Assembly: GCF_013362815.1 (NCBI RefSeq)
Contig: NZ_JABFVK010000013.1
Span: 62,001-126,000 of the forward strand
Length of the DNA stretch: 64,000 bases
Direction of reading: 5' to 3'
Source of the DNA: Hamadaea sp.
GTDB lineage: Bacteria > Actinomycetota > Actinomycetes > Mycobacteriales > Micromonosporaceae
Below are positions 15,445 to 24,161 of the stretch, in pieces (the first letter of the stretch is position 1; each line of letters begins with the position of its first letter). A program made the translations under genes and the position numbers. A model generated the notes under the pieces. The model saw only the letters and a list, made by a program, of their open reading frames with translations, was not told the origin of the DNA and made no database searches.

Positions 15445-16374
15445 TCATGCTTCACCGCCAGCGGGAGCGGCGGTGAACTCCACCGACGAGCGGGTGAGTT
15501 CCATGTACGCCTCTTCCAGCGTGGCCCGGTGCCGCCGCAGTTCGCTGAACGGCACTCCGCCCTCGGTGAGCAGCCCGCCGATCCCCTCCGCCGCGAGTCC
15601 CTCGACGATCACGGTGTCCGCACCGGTGATCGACACGGTGGCTCCGGCGTTCGCAAGCACTGTCATAGCCTCCGTACGCTGCGTCGTGCGTACCTCGACG
15701 CGGTCCTTCGACGCGGCGGCGAGCAGCTTGGCGACGCTGGTGTCGGCGACGAGCTTCCCGCGTCCGATAATGATCAGATGGTCGGCGGTGTCCTCCAGCT
15801 CGCTCATCAGGTGACTGGAGACGAGCACGACTCGTCCCTCAGCCGCCAGCGACCGCAGTAGTCCCCGGATCCAGACGATGCCGTCCGGGTCCAGCCCGTT
15901 GACCGGCTCGTCGAGCAGCAGCACGGGCGGGTCGCCCAGCAGCGCGGCGGCGATGCCGAGCCGCTGCTGCATACCCAGGGAATAGGTGCCGGCCCGCCGT
16001 TTGGCCGCCGACGCCAGGCCGACCTGGTCGAGCACCTCGTCGACCCGTTTGCGGGGGATTCCGTTGCTGTGCGCCATCCACAGCAGGTGATCACGGCCAC
16101 GCCGGCCCGGGTGCACCGCGCCCGGGTCGAGCAGCGCCCCGACATGGGTCAGCGGCGCGCGCAGGGTCCGGTAGTCGGCCCCGCCGACTCGCGCGGTGCC
16201 GCCGTCGGCCGCGTCCAGTCCCAGGATGAGCCGCATCGTCGTGGACTTGCCGGCTCCGTTCGGGCCGATGAAGCCGGTCACCTCGCCGGCTCGGACCGTG
16301 AACGACAGCCCGTCGACCGCTGTCGCGCCGCGATAACGCTTGCGCAGGTCGCGTACCTCGATGGAAGTTTCCAT
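15445..16374 (-). CDS. ABC transporter ATP-binding protein
   Basis: 309 residues. Walker A 'GFIGPNGAGKSTT', Q-loop region 'VGALLDPGAVHPGRRGRDHL', signature 'YSLGMQQRLGIAAAL', Walker B 'VLLLDEPVNGLDPDG', and H-loop 'VLVSSHLMSELE' are all intact. The C-terminal extension after ~215 is typical of exporters of the CcmA/DrrA type. It energises the two permeases downstream. It is divergent from the histidine kinase; the ~135 bp between them must hold both promoters. Confidence 0.95.
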   Translation of the reverse strand: METSIEVRDLRKRYRGATAVDGLSFTVRAGEVTGFIGPNGAGKSTTMRLILGLDAADGGTARVGGADYRTLRAPLTHVGALLDPGAVHPGRRGRDHLLWMAHSNGIPRKRVDEVLDQVGLASAAKRRAGTYSLGMQQRLGIAAALLGDPPVLLLDEPVNGLDPDGIVWIRGLLRSLAAEGRVVLVSSHLMSELEDTADHLIIIGRGKLVADTSVAKLLAAASKDRVEVRTTQRTEAMTVLANAGATVSITGADTVIVEGLAAEGIGGLLTEGGVPFSELRRHRATLEEAYMELTRSSVEFTAAPAGGEA

Positions 16375-16487
16375 GCCGAGGACGCTAGGTCCGGCGGTGT
16401 GCGGAAGTCGTCACACGCTGACGTGGTCTTGTCATGGACGTCTCCCTCCCGTGGGGGACGCGCGCACCCCTGGCCAGGAGGACGACA

Positions 16488-16507
16488 TTACCTCCAGCCG
16501 CAGGTAA
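16488..16507. promoter_or_regulatory. Candidate operator TTACCT-N8-AGGTAA upstream of the histidine kinase
   Basis: TTACCT (16488-16493) and AGGTAA (16502-16507) are perfect inverted hexamers ending two bases before the ATG of the histidine kinase, in the divergent region shared with the ABC ATPase. The adjacent NarL-type regulator could bind here; no further evidence. Confidence 0.4.
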
Positions 16508-16509
16508 GA

Positions 16510-17664
16510 ATGGCTGCCGTGAGGTGGACGGCGAATCTGACGGCGGGCTGGCCGTGGCTCGGTGCGGTCGTGCTCGGGGTCGCCGCCGTCGCCGAGAGCG
16601 CCGTGCGTACCAGCGAGCATCCGGATGTCGCCAGCTTCGCGGCGCTGACCGCCCTGGCCATGGCCGCGCCGCTCGCGCTCGCCCGGCTCTGGCCCGGCAT
16701 CGCGGCCGCCCTCTCCGGGTCCGCGTGCCTGCTCGGCCTGTTCCTGGGCGCGTTTCCGCCCGCCGCCGGGCTCGTGGCACTCACCGTCCTCTATCTCAAT
16801 GCAGGGATACGCCGAGAGCCGTGGACGGGGCTCGTGCTCGTCCTGCCGTTCGCGGCGTACGCCGTCACGCCGGTGGCCGCCGACCGGCCCGGTGGGCGTA
16901 CGCTCGCCGTCGTCCTCTTCGCGATCACCGCGCTCACCGTCGCCGGGGGAGCGGCGTACCGGGCTCGGGGTGAGGCGCAACGGCAGGCGGCGGCGAACCA
17001 GGCGGTCCAGGATTCGCTGCTCGAACACATCGCCCGGGGCGAACGGGCCCGCATCGCCCGGGAACTCCACGACGTCGTGGCGCACCACATCTCGCTGATC
17101 GCCGTGCAGGCCGAAGCGGCCCGGTTGACCACGCCCGGTATGCCGCCCGAGGGAGCCAAACGCCTGGTGGCCATCGGTGACACCGCCCGGACGGCGCTGA
17201 CCGAGATGCGGCGGCTGCTCGGCGTACTGCGCGAGGACACCGCAACCGCGCCGGTGACCCCCGTACGCCGACCGCAGCCGACCCTGCAGAACCTGACCGA
17301 ACTGCTGGACGAGGTACGCGACCTCGGCTCGGGGAGCGCCCGGCTCATCGTGTCCGGCCCGGTCGCCCCGTTGGATCAGGGGATCGAGCTCACGGCGTAC
17401 CGCATAGTCCAAGAGGCGTTGACGAATGCCCGGCGGCATGCCGCGGGCGCCGCGGTCGACGTGGAGCTGCATTATCGACCGGACGCCCTGCTGGTCCGGG
17501 TACGCGACAGCGGGCCGGGACCATCGGTCGCCGCGCCGGGGCACGGTCTGGCGGGCATGCTGGAGCGGGCCGCGATGGCCGGCGGGCAGCTGATCGCCGG
17601 ACCGGGACGTACCGGGGGTTTCGTGGTGGAAGCGGTCCTGCCGATCGCGAAAGGGGACCAGTGA
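16510..17664 (+). CDS. NarL-group sensor histidine kinase
   Basis: 384 residues. Four to five N-terminal membrane helices (about 8-150) have almost no external loop, so it is an intramembrane-type sensor. HisKA_3 domain: 'ERARIARELHDVVAHHISLIAVQ' with His187 as phosphorylation site. HATPase domain: 'AYRIVQEALTNARRHA' (N box) and 'RDSGPG' plus 'GHGLAGMLERA' (G boxes). Stop and next start overlap (GTGA), coupling it to the regulator. The ABC exporter is divergent, a common layout for self-inducing export systems. ATG 16510 chosen; GTG 16519 possible. Confidence 0.93.
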   Translation: MAAVRWTANLTAGWPWLGAVVLGVAAVAESAVRTSEHPDVASFAALTALAMAAPLALARLWPGIAAALSGSACLLGLFLGAFPPAAGLVALTVLYLNAGIRREPWTGLVLVLPFAAYAVTPVAADRPGGRTLAVVLFAITALTVAGGAAYRARGEAQRQAAANQAVQDSLLEHIARGERARIARELHDVVAHHISLIAVQAEAARLTTPGMPPEGAKRLVAIGDTARTALTEMRRLLGVLREDTATAPVTPVRRPQPTLQNLTELLDEVRDLGSGSARLIVSGPVAPLDQGIELTAYRIVQEALTNARRHAAGAAVDVELHYRPDALLVRVRDSGPGPSVAAPGHGLAGMLERAAMAGGQLIAGPGRTGGFVVEAVLPIAKGDQ

Positions 17665-18326
17665 CAACGCGCATCGTCGTCGTGGACGACCAGGAGGTGG
17701 TGCGGGCGGCGTTCGCGGCGTTGCTGGCGACGCAGCCCGACTTCGCGGTGGTCGGCGCGGCGGCCGACGGTGCGCAGGCCGTCCGGGTCTGCCGGGAGCA
17801 GCGCCCGGACGTCGTCCTGATGGACGTACGCATGCCGGTGGTCGACGGGATCGAGGCGACCCGCCGCATCCTCGCCGATGCCGGGGACAGCCGGGTCGTC
17901 ATCCTCACCACGTTCGACCTGGACGAACACGTCTACGACGCGCTGGAAGCGGGCGCCAGCGGGTTCCTCCTGAAGGACGTGACCGCCGAGCGTCTGTTCG
18001 ACGCCGTCCGCGTGGTCGCGGCCGGGGACGCCCTCCTCGCCCCGGCGGTGACCCGCCGGCTCGTCGCCGAGTTCGCCCGGTTGCGCGTACGCCGTCCGAC
18101 CGCCCCGTCGAGTCTGTCCACATTGACTCCCCGGGAGACGGAGGTGCTCCGGCTCATCGCGGAGGGATTGTCGAACCCGGAGATCGCCGCCCGCCTGGTC
18201 GTCGGCGAGGAGACCGTCAAGACGCATGTCAGCCGGGTGCTGGCCAAACTCGGTCTGCGCGACCGGACCCAGGCCGTCGTGCTGGCCTACGAGTCCGGCC
18301 TCATCGTCCCCGGAGATTCGCGTTGA
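17661..18326 (+). CDS. NarL/FixJ-type response regulator
   Basis: 221 residues. The receiver domain has acidic pair 'VVDDQE' and phospho-acceptor Asp55 in 'VVLMDVRMP', then 'ILTTF' and 'FLLKDV' (conserved Thr and Lys). The LuxR-type HTH is 'LTPRETEVLRLIAEGLSNPEIAARLVVGEETVKTHVSRVLAKLGLRDR' in order near residues 150-205. It is the cognate partner of the overlapping kinase gene and probably controls the divergent ABC exporter. GTG start in the GTGA overlap. Confidence 0.95.
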   Translation: MTTRIVVVDDQEVVRAAFAALLATQPDFAVVGAAADGAQAVRVCREQRPDVVLMDVRMPVVDGIEATRRILADAGDSRVVILTTFDLDEHVYDALEAGASGFLLKDVTAERLFDAVRVVAAGDALLAPAVTRRLVAEFARLRVRRPTAPSSLSTLTPRETEVLRLIAEGLSNPEIAARLVVGEETVKTHVSRVLAKLGLRDRTQAVVLAYESGLIVPGDSR

Positions 18327-18465
18327 TCATGAACCTAAGGTCCGCTTCGGCGGCGTGTCACCGCCCCCGTGGTCGTGATCAACGCGGCGTCGCCGCCGCT
18401 GTTGATCACGACCCTAGGGGGCCGACGCGCCGCACAGGTGGGACCTTAGGTTCATGATCAACGCG
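18319..18465. repeat. Nested perfect inverted repeats between convergent genes
   Basis: Outer arms of 25 bp (18319-18343 and 18441-18465) are perfect; core GATCATGAACCTAAGGTCC. The inner hairpin is GGTCGTGATCAA (18371-18382) with TTGATCACGACC (18402-18413), extended by GCGGCG/CGCCGC. The left arm covers the stop codon of the response regulator gene; the right arm ends 15 bases before the carboxylase stop. It can fold as a cruciform or as a bidirectional terminator. Confidence 0.8.
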
Positions 18466-18479
18466 GCAGCGCGGGGAGG

Positions 18480-21400
18480 TCAGGCGGCGAGGCCGCGTTC
18501 GACGGCGGCGATGATCTGCGGGCGCAGCTCCTCCGGCCGGATGATGGCGTCGACCGAGCCGACCTCGACCGCCCGCTGAATGCTGTGCACGCGGTCGAAC
18601 TCCGCCGCCACCTCGCTCAGCTTCTCCGTGCGTACGCTCGCGCGTACCTCGGCGAGCTGGCTGATCAGCGCGGCCCGCTCGGCTCCGGCGGCGGCCGCGA
18701 TCGCCTTCTCCAGATCGGTCACCCGTGGGTCCTTCGCCGTACGCCCGTTGACGTCGTTGACGAATACCACGGCCGCAGCCGGCGCGCCGCCGATGACCGA
18801 GGCGAACGAGCCGTCCACCGCGAGCACCGTCATCGACGGGTTGAGCGCCTTGGAGAAGACCACGAACGCTCCGCCGTGATAGCGGGAGATGACGGTGAAG
18901 ACGATCGGACCCTGGAAGTTGACGATCGCCCGGCCGATCTCCGCGCCGTACTCCAGCTGGAGTTTGCGCATCGACTCCGGGGAACCGTCGAACCCGGACA
19001 GGTTCGCGAGCACCACCAGCGGCCGGTTGCCGCTGGCGGCGTTGATCGCCCGGGCGGCCTTCTTCGACGACTGCGGGAACAACGTGCCCGCCGTGTAGGT
19101 GTCGGGGCCGTCGGTGGGCGGGAAACCGCGCCGTGACACCGAACGGGACTCGATGCCGAGCAGGGTCACCGGGATGCCGCCCAGGTGGACGTCCTGCACG
19201 ACGGCCGTCTCGGCGTCAGCCATGCCGGCCCAGCGCTCCAGGATGGCGTGATCCTGATCGGCCAAGGCCCGCATGAGCGTACGGATGTCGAAGGCCTTCT
19301 TCCGGTCGGGGTTGTGCTCCTTGGAGAAGATCTCCCCGACCGTCGTGAAGTCGCTGTCCGGCACCGAGTGCGGGTACGCCGAGACGTCGCGGTCGGCCGG
19401 GTCGCTGGTGACCGCCCGCCGTGGCCGGGTCTCCCCGGGAGCCACGTACGCGTGGTCGTAGTGCGCCATCAGCACGTCCCGCGCGCTGCGGAGGTCCGGA
19501 GCCCAGTACTGGGCCTGCCCGTTCGGGCCCATGACCCGGTCGTAGCCGCCGATGCCGAAGTTGTCCTCGGCCGAGACGCCGCCGGAGAAGTCGAGCGACT
19601 GCTTGCCGGTCAGCACCATCGCCGAGTCCGGCGTCATCACGAGGATGCCCTTGGTGTGCATGAGCATCGTCGCCTCGGCGTTCCAGTACGGCTGAGCGCC
19701 GACGGTGATGCCCGCGACCACGATGTTGATCTCGTGCCCGGCCTGGGTGAACTCGACGATCCGCTTGAGCGCGGCGGCCACCCAGTCCATGTTCTCGGTG
19801 CCCGAGTCCATCGAGATCCGGGCCCCGGCCGACAGGGCGAACCAGTCGAGCGGCACCTGCATCCGCTCGGCCAGGTCAAGCGCGGCGATGACCCGGGCGC
19901 ACTCGGGTTCGGAGAGCGCGCCGAGCGCCTTCGTCGGATCGCCGAGCAGGACCACCCGGGTGACGCCCTCGGGATACCGCTCGGTCGGCGTACGCACGAC
20001 GCCCGCGACGATGCCCGACTTGTTCTGCCCCTTCGGCCGGTCGACGGGCACCAGCGTGCCGGTGTCGTCCAGATCGTGCTCGACGAAGGTGCCCTCGGGC
20101 CCGGCGAGCATGTCGGTCAGTTCGTACGGATAGGTCGTGCCGCGCCGGCGAGCCGCCAAGACCTTCTGCCGGTAGTCGTCCAGCGGCTGGATCGGCTCGT
20201 TGGTCGGCTCGGCCGCCGAGATCTGCATACCCTGGTCGTAGGAGATCTTGACGGCGATCTCGATCAGCTCACCGGTCGCCTCGTCGCGCTGGCGGCCGAT
20301 GAACAGGACCTCCTCCAGCCCCGCGCCCGCCGTGATCGGCAGTACGCGGTGTGCCACGTCGTTGAGCTCGGCGACGCTCAGCTCGATCGGCGGCCACACG
20401 TAGAGGGTGATCCGGTTGGTGTCGAACCGCTTCTTGGCCGGTCGCTGGGCCTGCGCCTTGCGGATGGCGTCGAGGCAGGCGTCGAGCGCGCCCTCGACGG
20501 CGGGCAGGGCGATGATGCGGCCCTCGCCGTCGCGTAGCGGGGTCAGGTCCCGGACCTGCGCCATCGCCGCGATCCGCTCGTCGGCCGGGTTGCCCGGCGC
20601 GACGCAGTGGAAGACGTAGACCTCTTCGTCGGCCGACGGCAACCGGGTCAGCGTGAAGTTCCGCAGACGCGGCAGTTGCAGGCGCTCGGCGATCAGCGGA
20701 TGCAGCCCGCGGATCACCAGGTCCTCCCCGGTCCCCGGGCGGAAGGTGAAATGGTGGTGCATGGCCGCGCCGGTCGCCCCGGCGACGGTCATGGTGACCC
20801 GCTGGACGACCTGGAGCAGACCGGACTCGTCCAGGGCCTGCCGCAGGTTCGCCGCCATCGTGTCGGCGTCGGGCTGGTCGTCCCACATGACGTAGACGTC
20901 GGTCACAGTGTCGTTGTCGGACAGTGCGGCCACCGCGGCCAGCGTCGTGGCCAGGTCGGCGTGGTCCGTGGCGGTCGCCACCAGCCGGAACCGTTCGCCG
21001 TCGCGGTCGTATGCTGCGGTGAAGAACGCCCGATCGGTGCAGGTCGCTTCGACCAGTCCCCGGCTGCCGTAGTAGCGGCGGCTCAGCACCTCCAGCATCG
21101 GGCCGTGGTCGGCGCCGGTCCGGCCGATCCGCTGGCCGAGGAGCCGTACGAGGGGCTCCGGGGTGGCGACCATCTTGGCGATGCGCTCGGCGCGGTCGGC
21201 CGCGTCCGGGTGCTCGTCGAGGTAGCGCAGATGGCTGCGGACGTCGGCGTACACCTCGGCCCGCTTGCGGCGCAGCATCGGCTGGGCGGCCCAGCGGAAG
21301 ACGATGCTGCGGGCCAGGTCGGCGACGGCCGGGAAGCGCAGCTGGGTGGCCGCGATCAGATGTTCCAGCGCCTGGCCGACCTGCTCGCGCAGGTTCTCCG

Positions 21401-23927
21401 GCGGCAGCGGCTCGGTCAGCCACTGCTGGAGGAAGGTGACGATGAGGGCGACGTCGGCCGACGCCCGCTGCTGCGCCAGGAAGATCCGGAAGACGGCGTC
21501 TTCCAGCTCCGGCGTACGCTCAAAGTCGTCGATGCCGTAGTGGGCGAGCGCCCGGCCCAGCCGGGTGCGGAAGGTCTCGGACAGCCCGGCCCGCTCGACG
21601 TCGAGGCTCTGCAGGTAAGTGTGGAAGTACTCGCGGGGGCTGTGCACCCGGGTGTCGGCCTTGTTCTCCTCCCCGGCCGGCCGGTTGCGGCTCAGCTCGG
21701 ACAGGTCGGCGAAGACCTGCAGCAGCCCGGCTTCCCGGCGCAGCGGCCGGTAGCCCAGCTCGGTCCGGGCCGCCAGGTAACTCGACAGCGCCCGCCGCTC
21801 GTCGCGCGGATCGAGGTCGTATCCGAGCAGCAGGCTGGTCAGATCGGCGATCCCCCGGGTGACCCGCTCCTCGATGGTCCGGTCGGTCGGCTCCGGCGGC
21901 AGGTCAAGGTCGACCGCCTCCGATTCGGCTTCGGCCTCGGCGGCGTCGCCGATGGGCTCCAGTCGCAGCAGCGGCGCTCCGGTCTCGACCTGGCTGCCGA
22001 CCGAGACGAGGCATTCCTTCACCCGTGCCTTGACCGGCGCTCGCAGCACCGTCTCCATCTTCATGCTCTCCAGGACGAGCACGGGCGCGCCCGCCTCGAC
22101 CTCGTCGCCGACCGCCAGCGGCGTCGCGACGACCAGCGCCGGGGCGGGGGAGCGCAGCACGCCGCCCTCGTCGTGGCTGACCCGGTGGGTGACGCCGTCG
22201 ACCTCGACCAGATGGATCGGCCCGTGCGTGTCGGTGACCAAGCGGTAACGGTGGCCGTTGACGACGATCCGGCCGGTGTGCTCGTCGAACCGCTCCAGCT
22301 CGACGTCCACAGTGGAGGAATCGCCGTCTCCGACGCAGACGCGGAACCGGCCCGGCCCGGTCTGGGCCACCGTCACCCGGTAGGTCGCGCCCCGCAGCTT
22401 CAGGTCGATCGGGCGGCCACTCTCGTGCTGCACCTGCGGACGGCCGCCGTGTGCGGTGGACAGCAACCGCTGCCGCTCGACCGCCGCCTCGTCCTCGTAC
22501 GCCTCGATCGCGGCGGCGGCCAGCGCCACCCCGGAGTGCTGCGTCGACATGAGCCGGCCCTCGGCGCGTACCCGGTCGATCCAGCCGGTGTCGGCGCTGG
22601 CGTCGATCACCTCGGGCTCGCCGAGCAGGTCGAGCAGGAAGCTCTTGTTGGTCGCGCCGCCCTCGATGATGACCGTGGTCTCGGCGACCGCCCGGCGCAG
22701 CCGCGCCAGCGCCTCGTCGCGGGTCCGCCCGTACGCGATGATCTTGGCGATCATGGAGTCGAAGTCGGCCGGGATGACGTCGCCTTCGCTGACCCCGGTG
22801 TCGACCCGTACGCCGGGACCGGCGGGCAGGGTCAGCCGTTCGATCCGGCCGGGCGACGGCGCGAAGTCGCGATCGGGGTCCTCGGCGTTCAGCCGGGCTT
22901 CGACGGCGTGCCCGATCTCGGTCGGCGTACGCTCGCCGAGCCGCCCGCCGGAGGCCACGTGGATCTGCGCCTTGACCAGGTCGAAGTCGGTGGTCGCCTC
23001 GGTGATCGGGTGCTCCACCTGCAACCGGGTGTTGACCTCGAGGAAGGCGAACAGCTTCTCGCCGGGGTGGTAGAGGAACTCGACGGTCCCCGCACCCCGA
23101 TACTCGACGGCGAGGGCCAGCCGCTCGGCCGCGCCCTTCAGCTCGGCGACCTGCTCGGGAGCGAGCAACGGCGAGGCGGATTCCTCGATCACCTTCTGGT
23201 TGCGCCGCTGCACCGAGCAGTCGCGTACGCCGAGCGCCCAAGCGGTGCCCTGACCGTCCGCGATGACCTGCACCTCGACGTGGCGAGCGCCGGTGACCAG
23301 GCGCTCCAGGAAGACGATGCCGCTGCCGAAGGCGCGTTCGGCCTCCAGGCTGGTCCGCTCGTACGCGTCGTCCAGCTCGTCGTCGCTGCGCACCACCCGG
23401 ATGCCCCGGCCGCCGCCACCGGCGGTCGCCTTGAGCATGAGGGGGTAGCCGATCTCGGCCGCCGCGCGCTTGGCCGCTTCCAGCGTCTCGACCGCGCCAC
23501 GGCTCCACGGCGCGACCGGTACGCCGACCTCCTCGGCGATCAGCTTCGAGCCGATCTTGTCGCCCAGTTTGCGCATCGCCTCCGGGCTCGGGCCGATGAA
23601 GGTGACCCCGATCTTCTCGCAGAGCTCGGCGAAGGCCGGGTCCTCGGCCACGAAGCCCCAGCCGACCCAGGCGGCGTCGGCGCGCGTCTCGATCAGCGCG
23701 CGCTCCAGGACGGCGTGGTCCAGGTACGGGCGGGCCGACGCGGGCCCGATGCAGAAGCTCTGGTCCGCCTCGCGGACGAAGGTCGCCGTGCGCTCGGCCT
23801 CGGTGTAGAGCGCGATGGTCTCGATCGGCCGGGTGCCCGGCTCGGCCTCGGCGTTGAGCTCGCGGACGGCGTGGATGAGCCGCATCGCGGCCTCTCCCCG
23901 GTTGACGATGGCGATACGGCTGAACAC
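18480..23927 (-). CDS. Single-chain multidomain acyl-CoA carboxylase (BC-BCCP-central-CT)
   Basis: 1815 residues. Biotin carboxylase, about 1-450: 'IAIVNRGEAAMRLIHAV', ATP-grasp loop 'LKATAGGGGRGIRVV' (from about 163), 'EVNTRLQVEHPITE'. Biotin carrier domain: 'LVLESMKMETVLRAPV' with biotinyl Lys623. A long central region (about 680-1280) has no catalytic motif that I recognise and aligns in position with the ACC central region of eukaryotic enzymes. Carboxyltransferase halves follow: 'GVTRVVLLGDPTKALGAL', 'SAGARISMDSG', 'VGAQPYWNAEATML', and 'LANLSGFDGSPESMRKLQLEYGAEI', 'VVFSKALNPSMTVLAVDGSFASVIGGAPAA'. Probable reaction: ATP-dependent carboxylation of an acyl-CoA; acceptor chain length cannot be read. 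GTG start with GGGAGG eight bases upstream. No separate accA/accD gene lies nearby. Confidence 0.9.
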   Translation of the reverse strand: MFSRIAIVNRGEAAMRLIHAVRELNAEAEPGTRPIETIALYTEAERTATFVREADQSFCIGPASARPYLDHAVLERALIETRADAAWVGWGFVAEDPAFAELCEKIGVTFIGPSPEAMRKLGDKIGSKLIAEEVGVPVAPWSRGAVETLEAAKRAAAEIGYPLMLKATAGGGGRGIRVVRSDDELDDAYERTSLEAERAFGSGIVFLERLVTGARHVEVQVIADGQGTAWALGVRDCSVQRRNQKVIEESASPLLAPEQVAELKGAAERLALAVEYRGAGTVEFLYHPGEKLFAFLEVNTRLQVEHPITEATTDFDLVKAQIHVASGGRLGERTPTEIGHAVEARLNAEDPDRDFAPSPGRIERLTLPAGPGVRVDTGVSEGDVIPADFDSMIAKIIAYGRTRDEALARLRRAVAETTVIIEGGATNKSFLLDLLGEPEVIDASADTGWIDRVRAEGRLMSTQHSGVALAAAAIEAYEDEAAVERQRLLSTAHGGRPQVQHESGRPIDLKLRGATYRVTVAQTGPGRFRVCVGDGDSSTVDVELERFDEHTGRIVVNGHRYRLVTDTHGPIHLVEVDGVTHRVSHDEGGVLRSPAPALVVATPLAVGDEVEAGAPVLVLESMKMETVLRAPVKARVKECLVSVGSQVETGAPLLRLEPIGDAAEAEAESEAVDLDLPPEPTDRTIEERVTRGIADLTSLLLGYDLDPRDERRALSSYLAARTELGYRPLRREAGLLQVFADLSELSRNRPAGEENKADTRVHSPREYFHTYLQSLDVERAGLSETFRTRLGRALAHYGIDDFERTPELEDAVFRIFLAQQRASADVALIVTFLQQWLTEPLPPENLREQVGQALEHLIAATQLRFPAVADLARSIVFRWAAQPMLRRKRAEVYADVRSHLRYLDEHPDAADRAERIAKMVATPEPLVRLLGQRIGRTGADHGPMLEVLSRRYYGSRGLVEATCTDRAFFTAAYDRDGERFRLVATATDHADLATTLAAVAALSDNDTVTDVYVMWDDQPDADTMAANLRQALDESGLLQVVQRVTMTVAGATGAAMHHHFTFRPGTGEDLVIRGLHPLIAERLQLPRLRNFTLTRLPSADEEVYVFHCVAPGNPADERIAAMAQVRDLTPLRDGEGRIIALPAVEGALDACLDAIRKAQAQRPAKKRFDTNRITLYVWPPIELSVAELNDVAHRVLPITAGAGLEEVLFIGRQRDEATGELIEIAVKISYDQGMQISAAEPTNEPIQPLDDYRQKVLAARRRGTTYPYELTDMLAGPEGTFVEHDLDDTGTLVPVDRPKGQNKSGIVAGVVRTPTERYPEGVTRVVLLGDPTKALGALSEPECARVIAALDLAERMQVPLDWFALSAGARISMDSGTENMDWVAAALKRIVEFTQAGHEINIVVAGITVGAQPYWNAEATMLMHTKGILVMTPDSAMVLTGKQSLDFSGGVSAEDNFGIGGYDRVMGPNGQAQYWAPDLRSARDVLMAHYDHAYVAPGETRPRRAVTSDPADRDVSAYPHSVPDSDFTTVGEIFSKEHNPDRKKAFDIRTLMRALADQDHAILERWAGMADAETAVVQDVHLGGIPVTLLGIESRSVSRRGFPPTDGPDTYTAGTLFPQSSKKAARAINAASGNRPLVVLANLSGFDGSPESMRKLQLEYGAEIGRAIVNFQGPIVFTVISRYHGGAFVVFSKALNPSMTVLAVDGSFASVIGGAPAAAVVFVNDVNGRTAKDPRVTDLEKAIAAAAGAERAALISQLAEVRASVRTEKLSEVAAEFDRVHSIQRAVEVGSVDAIIRPEELRPQIIAAVERGLAA

Positions 23928-24004
23928 CGAGTAAGCCTCCCAAAGCTGCGTACGCCGATGGACGGGACCTCCCGGGTGTGGAGTTCCCTAGGTCAACCTT
24001 CGTG

Positions 24005-24020
24005 GTTACTCGTCAGTAGC
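24005..24020. promoter_or_regulatory. Candidate TetR-type operator upstream of the carboxylase gene
   Basis: GTTACTCGTCAGTAGC contains the inverted tetramers TACT and AGTA around CGTC (24007-24018), about 80 bases before the carboxylase start. Sites of this type are common in front of acyl-CoA metabolism genes under TetR-family control in actinobacteria. The rest of the 234-base gap (23928-24161) shows only the ribosome site; I see no gene in it. Confidence 0.35.
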
Positions 24021-24161
24021 GAATCGCTGGACTCGCCAGCTCGTCTCGGCGAAAGTTGTGGAGATCCTCCAACAGAAGGTGTGGGATTGGTCAGTCCGAC
24101 CCCGGCGCGCATCCAAGACCGTCAAGCGCCTGTGCCTGGTGCGTACCGGTTGAGCAGGTCG

